A stretch of DNA of 64,000 nucleotides, from contig JABCPU010000266.1 of the NCBI GenBank assembly GCA_016800925.1, positions 1-64,000 of the forward strand, given 5' to 3'. Source of the stretch: Suillus spraguei (lineage: Eukaryota; Basidiomycota; Agaricomycetes; Boletales; Suillaceae). Below the pieces are notes generated by a model. The model was not told the origin of the DNA and did not search any database. It saw only the letters and a list, made by a program, of their open reading frames with translations. Position numbers and translations under genes: made by a program. Positions 9,845-21,472 of this stretch are shown piece by piece. The first letter of the stretch is position 1; each line of letters begins with the position of its first letter.

Positions 9845-12290
9845 CTAGTACATGGAAAGTGGGAGGAATGTGTTTTTATCCCAGTATCTATTAAGCCAGA
9901 ATTCTGAAGAATGTTCCAAACTGTTATATGGGGTGAGACGATAGTCCACACTTGCACCAAAATGAGGTACAAGGTTGACAGGTGCCCTAAGCTGTGTGAC
10001 TGGTACAATATCACCCACCCGAGTATTATTTGAACACATTGCTTGTTTGAGTATGTGCAGTTGCATACTCAGCTCACGATCACTTCTACCTTGCAGAACA
10101 AAGTCAAAGCGATAAACATAGGTAAGGAAACGGTCCTTCCACGACCAATTTGTACCAGCCTTGCCAACGGGACACATAATAAGCCTTATTTTACCAACAG
10201 TGTGCCCTGGTATCTGATAATGAAAATAGGAAGTATGAAAGAAGAGCAGAATGTACCACAAAGACCATCAATGGGCCATGCACATTTCACATTGTTATTA
10301 ATGATGACTGGATCATACCGGCCACAGGTCCAGATGTCAGAAGGTGGTGAACAATTCAAAGTCTGGGCAGGCCATATGATACTAATGTCATGAAAATCAG
10401 TATCCTGCAATTGAAGCTTGAACCAGACTTGAAGCTTTTTGAATGGAAGTGGAGCAGTAGGTCTAGCTCTCCTAGCCCCCCCAATGGTGTGAACAAAATC
10501 CTGCCCATGAGCAGCTTCGCAACCGAGAAAGTCAGCGATGGCTGGTCATAGGTCGGGAAGGCCAAACTTGAGAGCAGCATTGTCAACAGAAATGTTTCTG
10601 ATGGATGGGGCATAGGTGAGATGAAATGATGTGCATCCGACAGAGAACAAGCGCAATGGCACAGGGACTGTTCCCACCTCATTGTACTGGAGGAGCTTCG
10701 CAATTGCAAAGTAATGGGTGATGGGATGTGAATGGCAGGGACATCTGATGGTCGCAAGAAGCTCTGCTGGGATGTCATGATCATCATTGACATCAAAATC
10801 AATGTCATCATCAACAGCATCACCATGATCTGTGTTAACCTGTTGCTCTGAGCCTGGCATATTGTCCAGCAGATTCGTGGCAAGTTCGAAGCGATGGCAT
10901 GTGTCAGCACGGTCCAGATGTCGACAAATCTGTGAATTATAGTCGTAGTTGTTGCTCAAGCATGTGGGATCCTTGATTTTGGTGATGTGTGCATGTTCTG
11001 TAGTGTCAGCAGTCCATTGCATGATAACTCCACTGTTTTGGATACTTGGAACTATGCTCTGCATAAGCTCAATCTTCAGGATATATCAGTTATCGATGAT
11101 TGCACCATGCTGACCACGCCAAAATCCACTAGCTAAAATTGAATCTTTGTTGGCATGAAACACTTTGAGAGCTGCAGAAATGCGCTCGAGATCAATGTCG
11201 TCAATTCAAGGTGACTGCATGAGATAACGGAAGTCCATTAGAGCTTGGATGGTGGTGATCGCTGCGCTAGGAACCGCATCTGCACTAACTGCAATGATTG
11301 AGCGCTGGATGTCGTGCTGAGCACGCCCTGTAACTTGTTTGAGCTTTGTAATGCCGCCCTGAAAATGGCAAAACCCTGTGATGGGCTGTAGCACAGAAAA
11401 GCAAAAGTCAAGTTCAGCATCCCCCACTGCACAAATGAGCCACTTCACATCGTGGTCATAGAACTCTCAATGAATGTGATGGAGTGTCTCAGGAGTAAGG
11501 AAATGAGATGGTTCAGAAAGCACCCAATCCTCGAAGAATGGTTCAGATATGCCATTTAAGCGAAACTTTTGGGCTTCATGGAAGAATGCTTCAATATTAT
11601 TCGGATCAGCCCTTGTCCGGATGACGTGCAGCTGGGCCAGTGAGTTGATTTGGTCCGAGGCTTGTGGCGGAAAGAGTTCCTGAACTGCTTATACATGGCC
11701 ATAGTGACTGGAGAGGTTTTCCCACCAAAACTAGCCAGCATCATGGCCTCTGGAGTATCGACAATGTAGCTTGCGAGCGGTGTGAAACAGTATCGACTGT
11801 GTCCAACAGGATCAGACAACATGACTCCTTTGTGAGCAGCCTGCTTGAGAGGACATAGCACAATATTCAAGCATTTGTGGATTAGGCGATTTTCGAGTAC
11901 ACCTCGCATACATTTTTTTTATGAGTAAATTTTGGTATGGGGAGGAGGGCGGCAAGAATGAAAGCATTAGATGATGATTTGAGGCACGTGGACATGTGAA
12001 TATTAGCAAGGCTGATGAGGAGGGGATGTGCAACTCTGTCACCCATCATCATGGAGATATTGGTCTTGTCAGATGACAAAATTGTCCCAAGGAGTGTTGC
12101 ACCTCTTGGCAGGGCTGACTATTTGAAAAAAGTAAGTACAGCAACACATAGAAAGAAAGAAAAATGCACCTGTATGTTCCATGTGTCCTCAGCGGTCATC
12201 CATTCAGAGTACATGCAACACAATCACTGCGCTGTAGTATACACCCTGCGAGGCATAAAATCTATCTGATCATGAAAGAAAGGGTGATTT
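9845..12290 (-). pseudogene. Plavaka-type DDE transposase, decayed copy A
   Basis: Minus-strand frames read in order as one transposase: SEWMTAEDTWNIQ near 12200, a GT-AG intron, then LPRGATLLGTILSSDKTNIS at about 12110, CFTPLASYIVDTPEAMMLAS near 11790, AELDFCFSVL and KLKQVTGRAQHDIQRSII at 11320-11430, MQWTADTTEHAHITKIKDP at about 11010, QICRHLDRADTCHRFELA near 10910, and VTQLRAPVNLVPHFGA at about 9990. These are hallmark segments of the Plavaka group of CACTA-related transposons in Agaricomycetes. Frameshifts and stops break the frame near 11550, 11480, 11090 and 10410. The N-terminal zinc finger is not visible; the frame is lost about 20 bp before the MITE at 12312. No terminal inverted repeats were located. 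Confidence 0.8.
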
Positions 12291-12311
12291 AAAATACTCA
12301 CAATGCACTCC

Positions 12312-12880
12312 AGGGGATCGTGTCAGCAGGGGTATGGGTAACCCCTGGGGGTCAGGGGTAAGGGTACTTGAGGGTAGGGGTATGGGTTTGTATCTGGAGA
12401 CCCTTGTACCCCTGGAAATTGATAGTACCCCTGGGCCTAGGCATAATATCCCCAAACTGATTACCATAGGAGTGATGGATTAGTATAAAATTTTGAAGTT
12501 ATCAACAGTACAATGGTTATTGGGCTTATTGTGATCTTACATTGTGAGTTGGTTGGTTGTTATTTGAATAAGATATAAGTAAAATACACTCAAAGGAAAC
12601 ATTCAAGTTAGTTTAGGTGGCTCATCATACACAACAATCACCTGCCCATGGTTTGAGTTATCAGAAAATCATCAAGTTCTAAGTTACTATCTAAATTAAA
12701 GCCAGCCTACTATGTCTCTTCTAGCCTAGAAAGTGACAATACCCCTGTATCCTTGTGATACCCTTACACCCTTATAATACCCTGGGTTACCCCTGACCCT
12801 TGGTCCAGGGGTAAGACCCTCTAGGGGTAGGGGTGTGGGTTGGGCTCAGGATACCCAGGGGTTTACCCCTGCTGATCCCT
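12312..12880. mobile_element. G-rich MITE with GGGGTA inverted termini
   Basis: The left end AGGGGATCGTGTCAGCAGGG, continuing GTATGGGTAACCCCTGGGG, is mirrored by the right end ...CCCAGGGGTTTACCCCTGCT then GATCCCT. Inside both arms, repeats of GGGGTA, AGGGTA and GGGTCA occur for about 120 bp. The middle 300 bp is ordinary AT-rich sequence without a gene. No target-site duplication could be settled. It lies just upstream of Plavaka copy A and is probably a non-autonomous DNA element. Confidence 0.65.
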
Positions 12881-13364
12881 AATGTTAACATTGAGTTAAT
12901 CCTGATAGTTTACCATTGCAGGATTGGACAGCCATGGTCCGCTGAAGTATGCATCATGCTGCAGCAAGTCGTTATTGGGCAAGTTGAGCAGGGATGGCCC
13001 AGAATAAGGCTGGCCAAATTGGTGGGTACCACTCATCTGAGACTGGTGCTCTTGACTAATGCCCTGTTGGTTAGGATACTGTTATGCTTAGTGGTGACTA
13101 AGCCTTTAACAATGAACCCAAAAGACACAAGCTTAAGGATTGCTAAGGTCAAGTTAGAGAATACAGGACATGTATCTACTGACTATATAAGAAGTATTGA
13201 AGCAGAGCTTTAAGTAATCGTCCAATAGGAATAATAGCCTTGGGATCGTACCATAGAATGTGATGGAATGTGTCAGAAGCATGATTAGTGAAATGGTGAT
13301 GATGTGAAGTGTGAAAGAGTGACAAAGTGATAAGGTGAAAGGGTGAATTGTAACAGAAACATGG
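12881..13364. other. No supportable gene
   Basis: Sequence between the G-rich MITE and the solo LTR. An open frame of 126 codons (12833-13213) starts inside the MITE arm and has no recognisable motif. The stretch 13250-13340 is a simple mixture of GTGAAA/GTGATG words. Nothing else was seen. Confidence 0.5.
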
Positions 13365-14134
13365 TGTTAAGACCATACTCAAAGGTAGAGAGATTCGAAG
13401 GGCTTTGGCCTCAGTTCGTGCACTGTGCCCCTTTCTCAAGTAATGCCCCTTATTTCAAGGAGAAGTTATTCGTCCAAAGATCCGGAAGGGGTTGCGTGAC
13501 GGATCCGGACGTCCAAAGGTATCGGATATGATACGTCCGAAGGTTATTCGGAACGTAAGGATAGAACAAAGATTAAGGCTAGCTTCGGAACAAGTTCCTA
13601 ACTAGAAACTAACGGAGGTAGACTATCCGAAGATAGAGTCGGAGATATAGACTATAGGAATCAATCCTAAGTCTTGGAAGGTGACTTTAGAGCAGAGGGT
13701 GGCTCAAGTCCAGAAGAAGCGGAATGAGTAGAATCTAAGATGATATTTGAACTAAGGTTCTACGGAGATCTACAAGTGGTTTATATACTGTAAGTATCTA
13801 AGACGGATAATCAGCAAGTCCGGGACCAAGGGCTATGTACAAAGTGTAACAGAAGTCTATTAGTTAATGTGCAGCAGATCAGTAAGCATGAATCGGAAAT
13901 GAACACAGGAAACGGATCAGTGACACAGGACGGAAATATAAACAGCTGGAATACCGGAAACAGGAGGAATGACGAAAGGGGATAGACGCAGATATACACA
14001 AGGGAGTTAAGGTGCGAGAAGTGAGCACATTCGGATGGATGGTCCGGACAGGATCTGTGGACCGGACGGATATGGAATTGATTGGATCTGGTTGGATATG
14101 GTCGGATCTGAGATTAGAAGTATGGTATATGACA
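13365..14134 (-). mobile_element. Solo LTR, family B, with CATGG duplication
   Basis: On the minus strand the element runs from TGTCATATACCATACTT at 14134 to GAGTATGGTCTTAACA at 13365 (770 bp). The five bases on each side are both CATGG (13360-13364 and 14135-14139), a perfect target-site duplication. A TATATAAACCACTTGT box lies inside in the same orientation. The same family occurs at 25415, 27736 and, truncated, at 15905. A Copia reading-frame tail lies 122 bp upstream on the same strand, so it may instead be a 3' LTR with a chance flank match. Confidence 0.87.
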
Positions 14135-14256
14135 CATGGGGGCACCACTTGGGTGTCTCTGTGAACCTTGGGACCCATACATTATGGATGTAGGGTGTAG
14201 AGAATGAGGGGAATGGTGAGCAAGGAGCCATGGGGCCCTGAAGCAAATGGTGAATC

Positions 14257-14400
14257 CTACATAGGAAGCATATGGACCACATGTATACTAAAGTTCTGAT
14301 GTGAAGGTTTGGCTAATGGTTTGGTGAGTATGTCTGCTATCATCTTGTCTGTAGGTGAAGATTCCGGCCTATATTGAGCTGATACTTGGCATATAACACA
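14257..14400 (-). pseudogene. Ty1/Copia polyprotein C-terminal remnant
   Basis: A minus-strand frame ending at a TAG at 14257-14259 reads SSPTDKMIADILTKPLAKPS followed by HQNFSIHVVHMLPM. The DxxADxLTKPL motif is the typical C-terminal end of Ty1/Copia RNase H regions. Only about 45 residues remain readable; upstream the frame breaks. The distance of 122 bp from this stop to the family B LTR is what the 3' end of a Copia element would show, which suggests that family B LTRs belong to a Copia lineage. Confidence 0.7.
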
Positions 14401-15580
14401 TTTATATATGTACCAAAAATGATATATGAGCAATGTGTATCATTTGTGTGAGAGTAAGGAAGTGAAATAAATCAAAAATGTCAAAAATGCGATATTTGAT
14501 ATTTATGTTCTTGTGGAAGGATCCTATGTGTGTCATGGGCTAGCTATGTGATACATCTACTATAAATATACATAGAAATAGAAATCATACCCTAATTGAG
14601 GTTCAGTCCTCCAGGAAAAAAATTCACAGGGGGCATACCACCAGGGGAAGGGAGGTGCACCACACAATGAAATCTTGTCCTATGGTCTTGAGCTCCTGAG
14701 ACACTGTTTCTACCATTTAATAGATGCTGGGAATCATTTTCAAAAGTCTATTTACCTAGAATAAAATACATAGGAACACAATTTGATTTTCATGAATGTA
14801 TGCTATATCTATTGATGTATGGCGCTTCAGAAGATCAAATAAAAACAGGAATCTCTTCACACATGCTACAAAACATGTTCTGAGTAGCATAGAACACTCC
14901 ACTATCAGAGGGGCAAAAGTGCGAAAGTATTCTGTGTCCTAACCTATGTTGAATGGCCCCTGGAGGGGGAGCAGGCACATCAATGCATAGAAAAGGTGGT
15001 CAATTATATTATATTATACATGTATATACCAAACTACTACTTAGATACAAGAGGGAACCTGTTGTGGTGCAGTGGTGAAGCTGCAGTGAGGTGGGGAGGG
15101 TGTGAGAATAATTGATATTGTGGAGATTCCCAAAATGGGCGATGTTTTGGGTTGTTGTGGGCAAATTCACACGCTAGGTGGCCAAAATGCAGTATGTGAA
15201 TAATCTGCAAATGTAGTAACTGAGTACCATTATGGGATCAATGTGATGCAGGCACCATTATGCATAAAGGGAAGCCTATCAAGGGTTTAGCATCAGCCAT
15301 GCATAACCAAGATGACGCTAGTTAGCCATGGTTATGCATAAATATGACAGGATAACCTGCCTAAATTGAAAACTTATGGGCCTGGAAAGATGACATGGAC
15401 AATAGAGTTCGAGTCTGAACAATAAAATTGCCCCAATGAGAGAGGAAGACTGAGATAATTATAATTCACCATCATTAGCAGCAGGTTCAATATGATTGAC
15501 ATTACCACTAAGTATACATGGAGTTTCTAGAAACACAGAAGAAAATCAGCAAATACTAAAAAAACGAGGACAATGAGACA
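14401..15580. other. Degraded repetitive DNA without a readable gene
   Basis: No frame of convincing quality was found on either strand. A short inverted repeat is visible at about 15294-15343, where ATGCATAACCA is answered by TGGTTATGCAT. An ATTATATTATATTATACATG run lies at 15003-15025. The segment may be the decayed interior of the Copia element whose tail lies at 14257, but no reverse transcriptase or integrase motif can be read. Confidence 0.4.
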
Positions 15581-15583
15581 CTG

Positions 15584-15976
15584 TCACCACCTTGAAGGCC
15601 AGACAGAGAGGATTGGAGATGGGAGTCTCATCTTCCCACAACATGGTGGCCACGTAGCAATCCAGTTCATCCCAAACATAACATTGAGATCACATACGAC
15701 CTCGAAATCAACATCAGTAGTGAGAGCACAGCAATTAATCACTGAGGCCATGGGGATTTCAGCAAAATGCAAACTTGGGCCCAAATGGCTGAGCGAATGA
15801 GCAATTGAAGAAGATAAGAGAAGAATACAATTCAAAGTCAAAAGCAACAGATGCAGGAAGACGACCGATTTGAATGAGGTTGCAGTGGTAAAACACGATA
15901 ACCTCATCTTCTGAGACTTAGGATTGATTCCTATAGTTGATATCTCTGACTCTACCCTCGGGTAGTCTACCTCCAT
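15584..15976 (-). other. Open frame of unknown origin, possibly transposon-derived
   Basis: A 130-codon minus-strand frame contains DFEVVCDLNVMFGMNWIATW followed by PPCCGKMRLPSPILSVWPSRW. The DLNVxxGMNWI part loosely resembles the ILGMxWL segment after retropepsin domains of LTR retrotransposons, but no DTGA-type catalytic motif is present. It sits directly upstream of a truncated family B LTR, which overlaps its first codons. Weak support only. Confidence 0.25.
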
Positions 15977-16222
15977 TAGTTTCTAGTTAGGAACTCATTC
16001 TGAGACTAGCCTTATTCCTCGTTCCATCCCTACGTTCTGGATAACCTTCGGACATGTCATATCCGATACCTTCAGATGTCTGGATCTATCATGCAACCAC
16101 TTCCGGACCTTTGGACATATATCTTTCATCTGAAATAAGGGGCATTACTCAGAAAAAGGCACAGTGTACGAACTGAGGCCAAAGCCCTTCAGATCTCTTA
16201 CCCTTTGAGTACAGTCTTAACA
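15905..16222 (+). mobile_element. LTR family B, 3' fragment
   Basis: From ATCTTCTGAGACTTAGGATT to ...GTACAGTCTTAACA this matches the last 320 bp of the plus-strand family B LTRs at 25415-26146 and 27736-28453, including GGGGCATTACTCAGAAAAAG and the GAGGCCAAAGCCCTTCAGAT block. The first 400 bp are absent. Confidence 0.75.
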
Positions 16223-16372
16223 GTACAAAACCTTATGTTTTTTGTTGACAGGGATCAAGCCAAGCCTTGGCTATGCTATTGCAAATAAAATCTGATTTAT
16301 CAAGTCTAGATAATAGTAATCATGATTGTAGATAGTGGCTGTGATCAATTCCAGCCATTTCACAACCTTGTT

Positions 16373-17013
16373 TTAAGATCTGCTTGATGTACCTCTTCCA
16401 CCTCTCCAAAAGGTGTGGTGTAGTCTTGACTGTATCCCTAATGAGTGATAGTAGCTTGTCGTACATATATCTAAAGCCTGCCGCGTGAAATGAATACTTC
16501 GTCGAACACCGTCAGAGTGTTCTTGAAGTTGACAAAATATGGCGGCACTGGAGGTTGTGAGAATGTTGGAAATTGCCTCCACGCTATCGATGTACTGCCC
16601 ATATCTGGCACCCCATATGGCGTCCAGAGCTATGTCAGCGACAGTGACATGCTTGAGGGGATATTGAATTGTCTACGAGCTGTTCTCATTAAGCTGCTCA
16701 AAGTCAGAAGCGACAAAAAGTATCAGTGACAATGTACCGGTAAAACTTCACCGTATATAAATGCTAATGTACTCTCATCAATGAGATCAGGGATTAGTGC
16801 CTGTTTGTGTACAGTCTCATTCTCTTCGGACCAGACTGACACTTGGAGACTGTACGCCCGTGGAACGACTACACAAGCAATATTCCCAAAACTCGATAGC
16901 AAGTCTGTGACCAGGACAGTGATCAGCTTATACAGTATCCCCAGGTGCTGAACACCCCAGGCTTGCGATGATGCTGAAAATAATATATCGTTAGTATGGT
17001 ACCACTGAGTCAT
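16373..17013 (-). pseudogene. Unidentified protein remnant interrupted by a solo LTR
   Basis: Minus-strand frames join across frameshifts into a protein-like text: SLQVSVWSEENETVHKQALI then PDLIDESTLAFIYGEVLP, then after shifts HVTVADIALDAIWGARYGQY and IDSVEAISNILTTSSAAIFC, then LLERWKRYIKQILKQGCEMA. I do not recognise the family. The left end reaches about 16330. The right end coincides with the insertion point of the solo LTR at 17014. Several stops and shifts make it non-functional as read. Confidence 0.4.
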
Positions 17014-17979
17014 TGTAAAGATACAACCTAACCTGGGCTGTAGATAAACTACCTCCTAAGTTAGTATGTGAGTCTTGCGCTCCGTCTAGTCTGCTTCACT
17101 TGTTAAACAAGAGTGTTCAACCCTAAAGGGGGATGCCTGTGAGTATAGTCTAATCCAAGTCAAACCAATTTGCGAATATAGCATCGTAGTCAGTGGTAAG
17201 CTGCTGCAGCTAGCGAAGATGCCACCGGAACTAGCGTGGTAAGTAGCAGTACTAGTGCGGTTGAAACAATGCCTGAAAATGTAGCATTGAGCAAGCAATA
17301 ACGAGCAATAATGTCAGTGGTAGCAGTAAGATGCGAGCGGTGCAAAGAAACAGCAAGGAAACCTGCGGTACTTTCAGCGGTAAAGTAGTGGTCAGCCTGA
17401 AGTTCAGTAAAAATAGGGGTCAAGAATCTAGTGGTATGCCAGCGGTAATGGTGAACAAGTGATATCGATTAACGAGTGGTAAAGAAAAAAACTTCAAGAC
17501 TAAGTCTACTACTGGGTAGATCCAGAGCTAGACACTAATCCTGACCTATAGTATGGTGAAAATGAGGTACTGTATCGTCCGGGGTATGCGGTGCTTATAT
17601 CCTATATCATATGTACTTGGAATGCTAATCCTTTAAGTGAAATCAGTAGCGCTCAAGTACAGTAACTGCTAGTATGTAAACATAGCGCGAGGCAGCTGTG
17701 GCACGAGGCAACATGTAATAAGACTTGCCATGGAATCAGTGATAAGTGGTCATATACAAACTACGCACCAAATGGAGCTATGCAGACGTGGCAAGGACAT
17801 GGAAGGACATTGGTATGTGGAATGTGGTGCAGCAGTCGGTATGGTGTGCAGTAAGCATGAGATGCCACCGGTATGCACTAAAGGAGCAAGACAGTCTTTA
17901 GACAAGTGGAAACTCCTATAGATGTGAGACAAGTGCTAAAAGATAGGGTTTCAAGGCCGGTGCCAGTATGTTCATTACA
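17014..17979. mobile_element. Solo LTR, family A, with 4-bp TCAT duplication
   Basis: A 966-bp element runs from TGTAAAGATACAACC to CAGTATGTTCATTACA and is flanked by TCAT at 17010-17013 and 17980-17983. The termini are TG...CA in both readings, because one end begins TGTAA and the other ends TTACA, so orientation is uncertain. A GGATATAAGCACC TATA-like box on the minus strand (about 17590-17603) suggests that the transcribed orientation is minus. No internal retrotransposon sequence adjoins it, so it is a solo LTR left by recombination. Confidence 0.87.
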
Positions 17980-20313
17980 TCATTTTAGAAACTTACCACT
18001 ACATGAGTCGAGAATGGCCTGACATGCTACTGTTTGCTTCGCAGACATCATCAGCAAGCAACACATATTTAACATGTTTTGCAGTATGATATCCCCAGCT
18101 GCTTTGACAACAGCTTTATGAGTCATGTTTTTTGAGTCATAATTACCTTCTGGTGAATATTTGACTGATGGTGTACTACCAGTAGGCGCAGGAATAGGCA
18201 CGGGAACAGAGGGTCCAGGCACTGATACTGACGCAGATGAAGTTGACGCCAGTGCCAATGCCGATGCTGGTAATGATGAATCTGATATAGAACCCGCCAG
18301 TCATGGTGGTTGCACTGGCAGGAGAGGATACTCATGGGTAATTCTCCTTTGAACCCCTGAATCTTGCACTCACTATTAGTACAGTCAGTAGCAATAAAAA
18401 TGAAAATTATATACACTTACATGTACCACACCATCCATAAACTCTCTGGTGAGATCCTCCTGGAAGTGCATTGGTGCTAAGCTGTAAGTGACCTGAAATC
18501 TGGCTGGCTGGTGGTTTCAAGTGTTTTGGTCTGGTCCTGCAACCCTAGGGTAGTCACCAGATAGCAACGACCTCCTGGGTGTGGGGATCTCACCGCAAAA
18601 GCTTGGAGGAAATGTAGTGCTGTTTGTGGAAGGGTAAGTGGGGCAGTCCATGATACTGGTGTTGCTATGGCTGGTGTTGTTGTTGTTGTTGCTGCTGTTG
18701 CTGTTGCTGCTGTTGCTGCTGTTGTTGCTGCTGCACTAGGTGCTGCTGCTGCTGTGCTAGGTGTTGTTTCTGCAGCTGGTGCTGTTGCTGCTGCTGCACT
18801 AGGTGTTGTTGCTGCAGCTGGTGCTGTTGCTGCTGCAGTGGTTGCTGGTGGGGAGGGTGGTACTGCAGCACATGCCATTCATGTTGTGGTGGCAGTGGGT
18901 GGTACTGTGGTGGTAGAGGCTGATCAAGGGGGGGATATCTGTATAGCATTTCTATAAAGTCATTGTCATAGTGTATAGGCTGAGGGATGTCAGTCGCACT
19001 ACCTAGTTGTGAGGTAGATGGATTGCCAGCAATATTTAATCCATCCCATTGAATGACAGGCAAATCCTGTGTGAAATAATGTTAGTGGCGAAGATGCTTC
19101 AATTAGATCACATACCTTGGTTGTAGATCGTTGACTTTTGCAATGTTGCGAGGGGGCGTTTGACATCATGGTGGTGGTGGTGTAGAAGAAAAGTGTTTTC
19201 TAATACTTACTGGTGTGTTACTTACATATAATCGGATGCTTTGATAGGAACAAAGTTCTATGATATTTGTGAGGCACCGGATGCAGTACAAACACTGATA
19301 CATAAGTGATAATAAATTAGTTGAAAGGCGCCATGGGCGCCTAATATGCTTTGGGTGAAACATTACAGATTCTTGAATGTTGAACAACTTGCGGGGAAAA
19401 CATGGGTAATAATATGACCTTGCTGGCAATCGTAAAAACAAGAAATTTGGCGGAAAAACTCATCTCAGACCTTACAAAAAAACCTCACATGCAGTCTCAA
19501 TGTTTAGCCTCCATTGGCCCTGTGTTCGTCATCACCCTTGTCGATTTTTGAGCCGGATTGATCCTCACTGGAATTACAATGACAACAGCTTTGGAGCACC
19601 GGTGTGAAAGACATGCTCCTCAAGTGTGTTGAGATCCTTGTCGTGGTCCTTTAACATGGCAAGCTCGGATTCGCGGTGTGCATTAAGATAATCAAGGTCA
19701 TTGGTGACTTGATCATCCATACCGTCAACAAGCATGTTGACAAATGTTTCGACTTCTTTGGCTTTTATGTTAAGATGTTTTTTCTCCTTCACATGAATAT
19801 ATTGGTTGGAGGTGCCTCAGCTGTGAGGCCTCCTCCATTTCCCATTGGGAAACAGCATAATGGGCCCATTGAGTTTCATGGGCAGCTTCTTTGTATGTGA
19901 TCACATAGCAAACTCCATCTTGATCAAAGTGTTCCAAGCTACACGAAAATACTTGTTGATCCTAGAAATGTAAAAAATTAGCATGATTGAGAACCCTCAA
20001 GTTGCAGCCTAATTACCATGGTACCATCTTCGGTATCACTTGAGTGGTCACCGTAAGGCCTGCTAAGTAACTCCATGAACTTGTGCTCATCTCTAACAGA
20101 GAGTGCAGAGTGCCTGTAAGGTCCATATACAGACCATGCAAGTCTCTTTTTGGCACAGAGCGGTCCGACCTGTCCTGATAAGACACCAGGAGCATGAAGT
20201 GATTCCCCAGAGGAGGGAGAGTCATCAGAATCTAAGTGTTCATCGCACTTGTTGGAGGGAGATGAGAAATTAATGCTGCATGGAGAAGAGCTTCTTGGTG
20301 GTTCATTGAACAT
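17980..20313 (-). pseudogene. Unidentified spliced gene remnant with polyglutamine tract
   Basis: A plausible first exon starts at 20313 (MFNEPPRSSSPCSINFSSPS) and reaches ...SSDTEDGTM near 20024. A GT...TTTCTAG intron of about 55 nt leads to DQQVFSCSLEHFDQDGVCYV and ITYKEAAHETQWAHYAVSQW. After a frame change, an acidic segment reads HVKEKKHLNIKAKEVETFVN (about 19780). A later exon begins MPVIQWDGLNIAGNPSTSQL (19063) and encodes a Gln-rich stretch at 18665-18900 from CAG/CAA codons. A good splice donor follows DLTREFMDGVVH near 18420. The final part (17980-18258) ends against a solo LTR. Some breaks are true introns and others look like frameshifts. No domain was recognised; it could be a transposon accessory ORF or a decayed host gene. 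Confidence 0.4.
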
Positions 20314-21472
20314 ACTGGGGCTTCTGGGGCTGGGGGAGAGGTAAATCTCTGACTGGGTGAAAAAGTTAAGAACAGTATGACAGACAAATTCAGGCTGGGC
20401 TTGAAAAGGTAGTTTTTGCTTGGTATCTCATACTTGGACTTTCCTTACCTTAGGTTCGCACTTTTGATGATTACATAAGCACTTTACCTTTCACTCTTTG
20501 CACCACCAAGGATTCTACTTAGTTCTGGTACTGTTAGCTCCTCACTCATTTGAGTTCTTGTGTAGCTTTTCTCTCTGCAGCTTTTCTAGTTTGGCAGCTT
20601 TCATAGCTCACTAGTTAGCTTCTGGATACCTAATTTTCTGAAGTGAACATTACCACTGTCTTTGACTGTTCTATCTCTCCTTCCCTTGAGTTTTGGCTAG
20701 TCAGAAACCCTTTGGGCTGAACATACTGCTCCCTGCTTCTTATACCTGTCCCTCCAGGCAGGATTGTTTCTTTACAACGGTGTTGAGAATGGTGTCGTCA
20801 TTCTTTGACTACTGGAACATTTGGAGCTTCTGGGGGTGGTCATTCTTTGAGGGTTGACTTGATGTGTATTGGCTTGCGGTCCTAACACTTATAAAGATGG
20901 AAATATGAGTGCTTCAAGTTGTTGTTTGATATCTAAGTGCAGTATACAGTTGAGTATGAGAGCATACGCACAGTGGAGTTCGAAAGACTTAGTACTTTTT
21001 ATTCAAACATGGAGCCTGAGTATGGTGCTCAGGCCAGTGTGCATCCAGCACAGCAATTGCAGCCTGGAAACTACAACCTGTTGTAGCGAACAAAGTCACG
21101 CTGACCATGAAAGTGCCGTTTTACACAAGCATTTCATTACTGTCTACAGCAGCTACCGAGAAACCCCCTATAGCGGGCATTAGCCTTTTTGCTTCACCAG
21201 CACCGTTTTTGCTCCGTGGATCCTTGCTCCTTACTGAATCTTGCTACCAATTTCCTCCTGTCCATTCCATTTCCATCTAGATCCATTGGTGTGTAGCATA
21301 TTTGTTTCTGCCATTACTAAAGTTACAGCAAGACTTACATTACCTTCCGTGATGCCGCTTGCTCGCTGCATGCCTCTTTACTAAAATCATGTAGTACATC
21401 TTTATTTCGCTACCGTTCTCACTATGTATTCCGGTCGCTCATGGTACATGTTAAAAAGGACTCTTTGCACAT
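20314..21472. other. Unassigned repetitive-looking DNA
   Basis: Pyrimidine-rich plus strand without a convincing reading frame; the longest open frame (104 codons, 20869-21183) has no motif. The composition and CTTTACTG/CACCGCTT-like words near its right end grade into the family A LTR variant that follows, so part of this may be a diverged extension of that LTR. Confidence 0.35.

Noticed and set aside
12312..12440. Possible internal telomeric repeat
   Set aside because: The G-rich words are GGGGTA and AGGGTA in irregular order, not TTAGGG, and are mirrored at 12740-12880 as a transposon arm would be.
18667..18957. Plus-strand Ala/Val-rich ORF
   Set aside because: It is the antisense of the CAG/CAA tract; the composition follows from the trinucleotide repeat.
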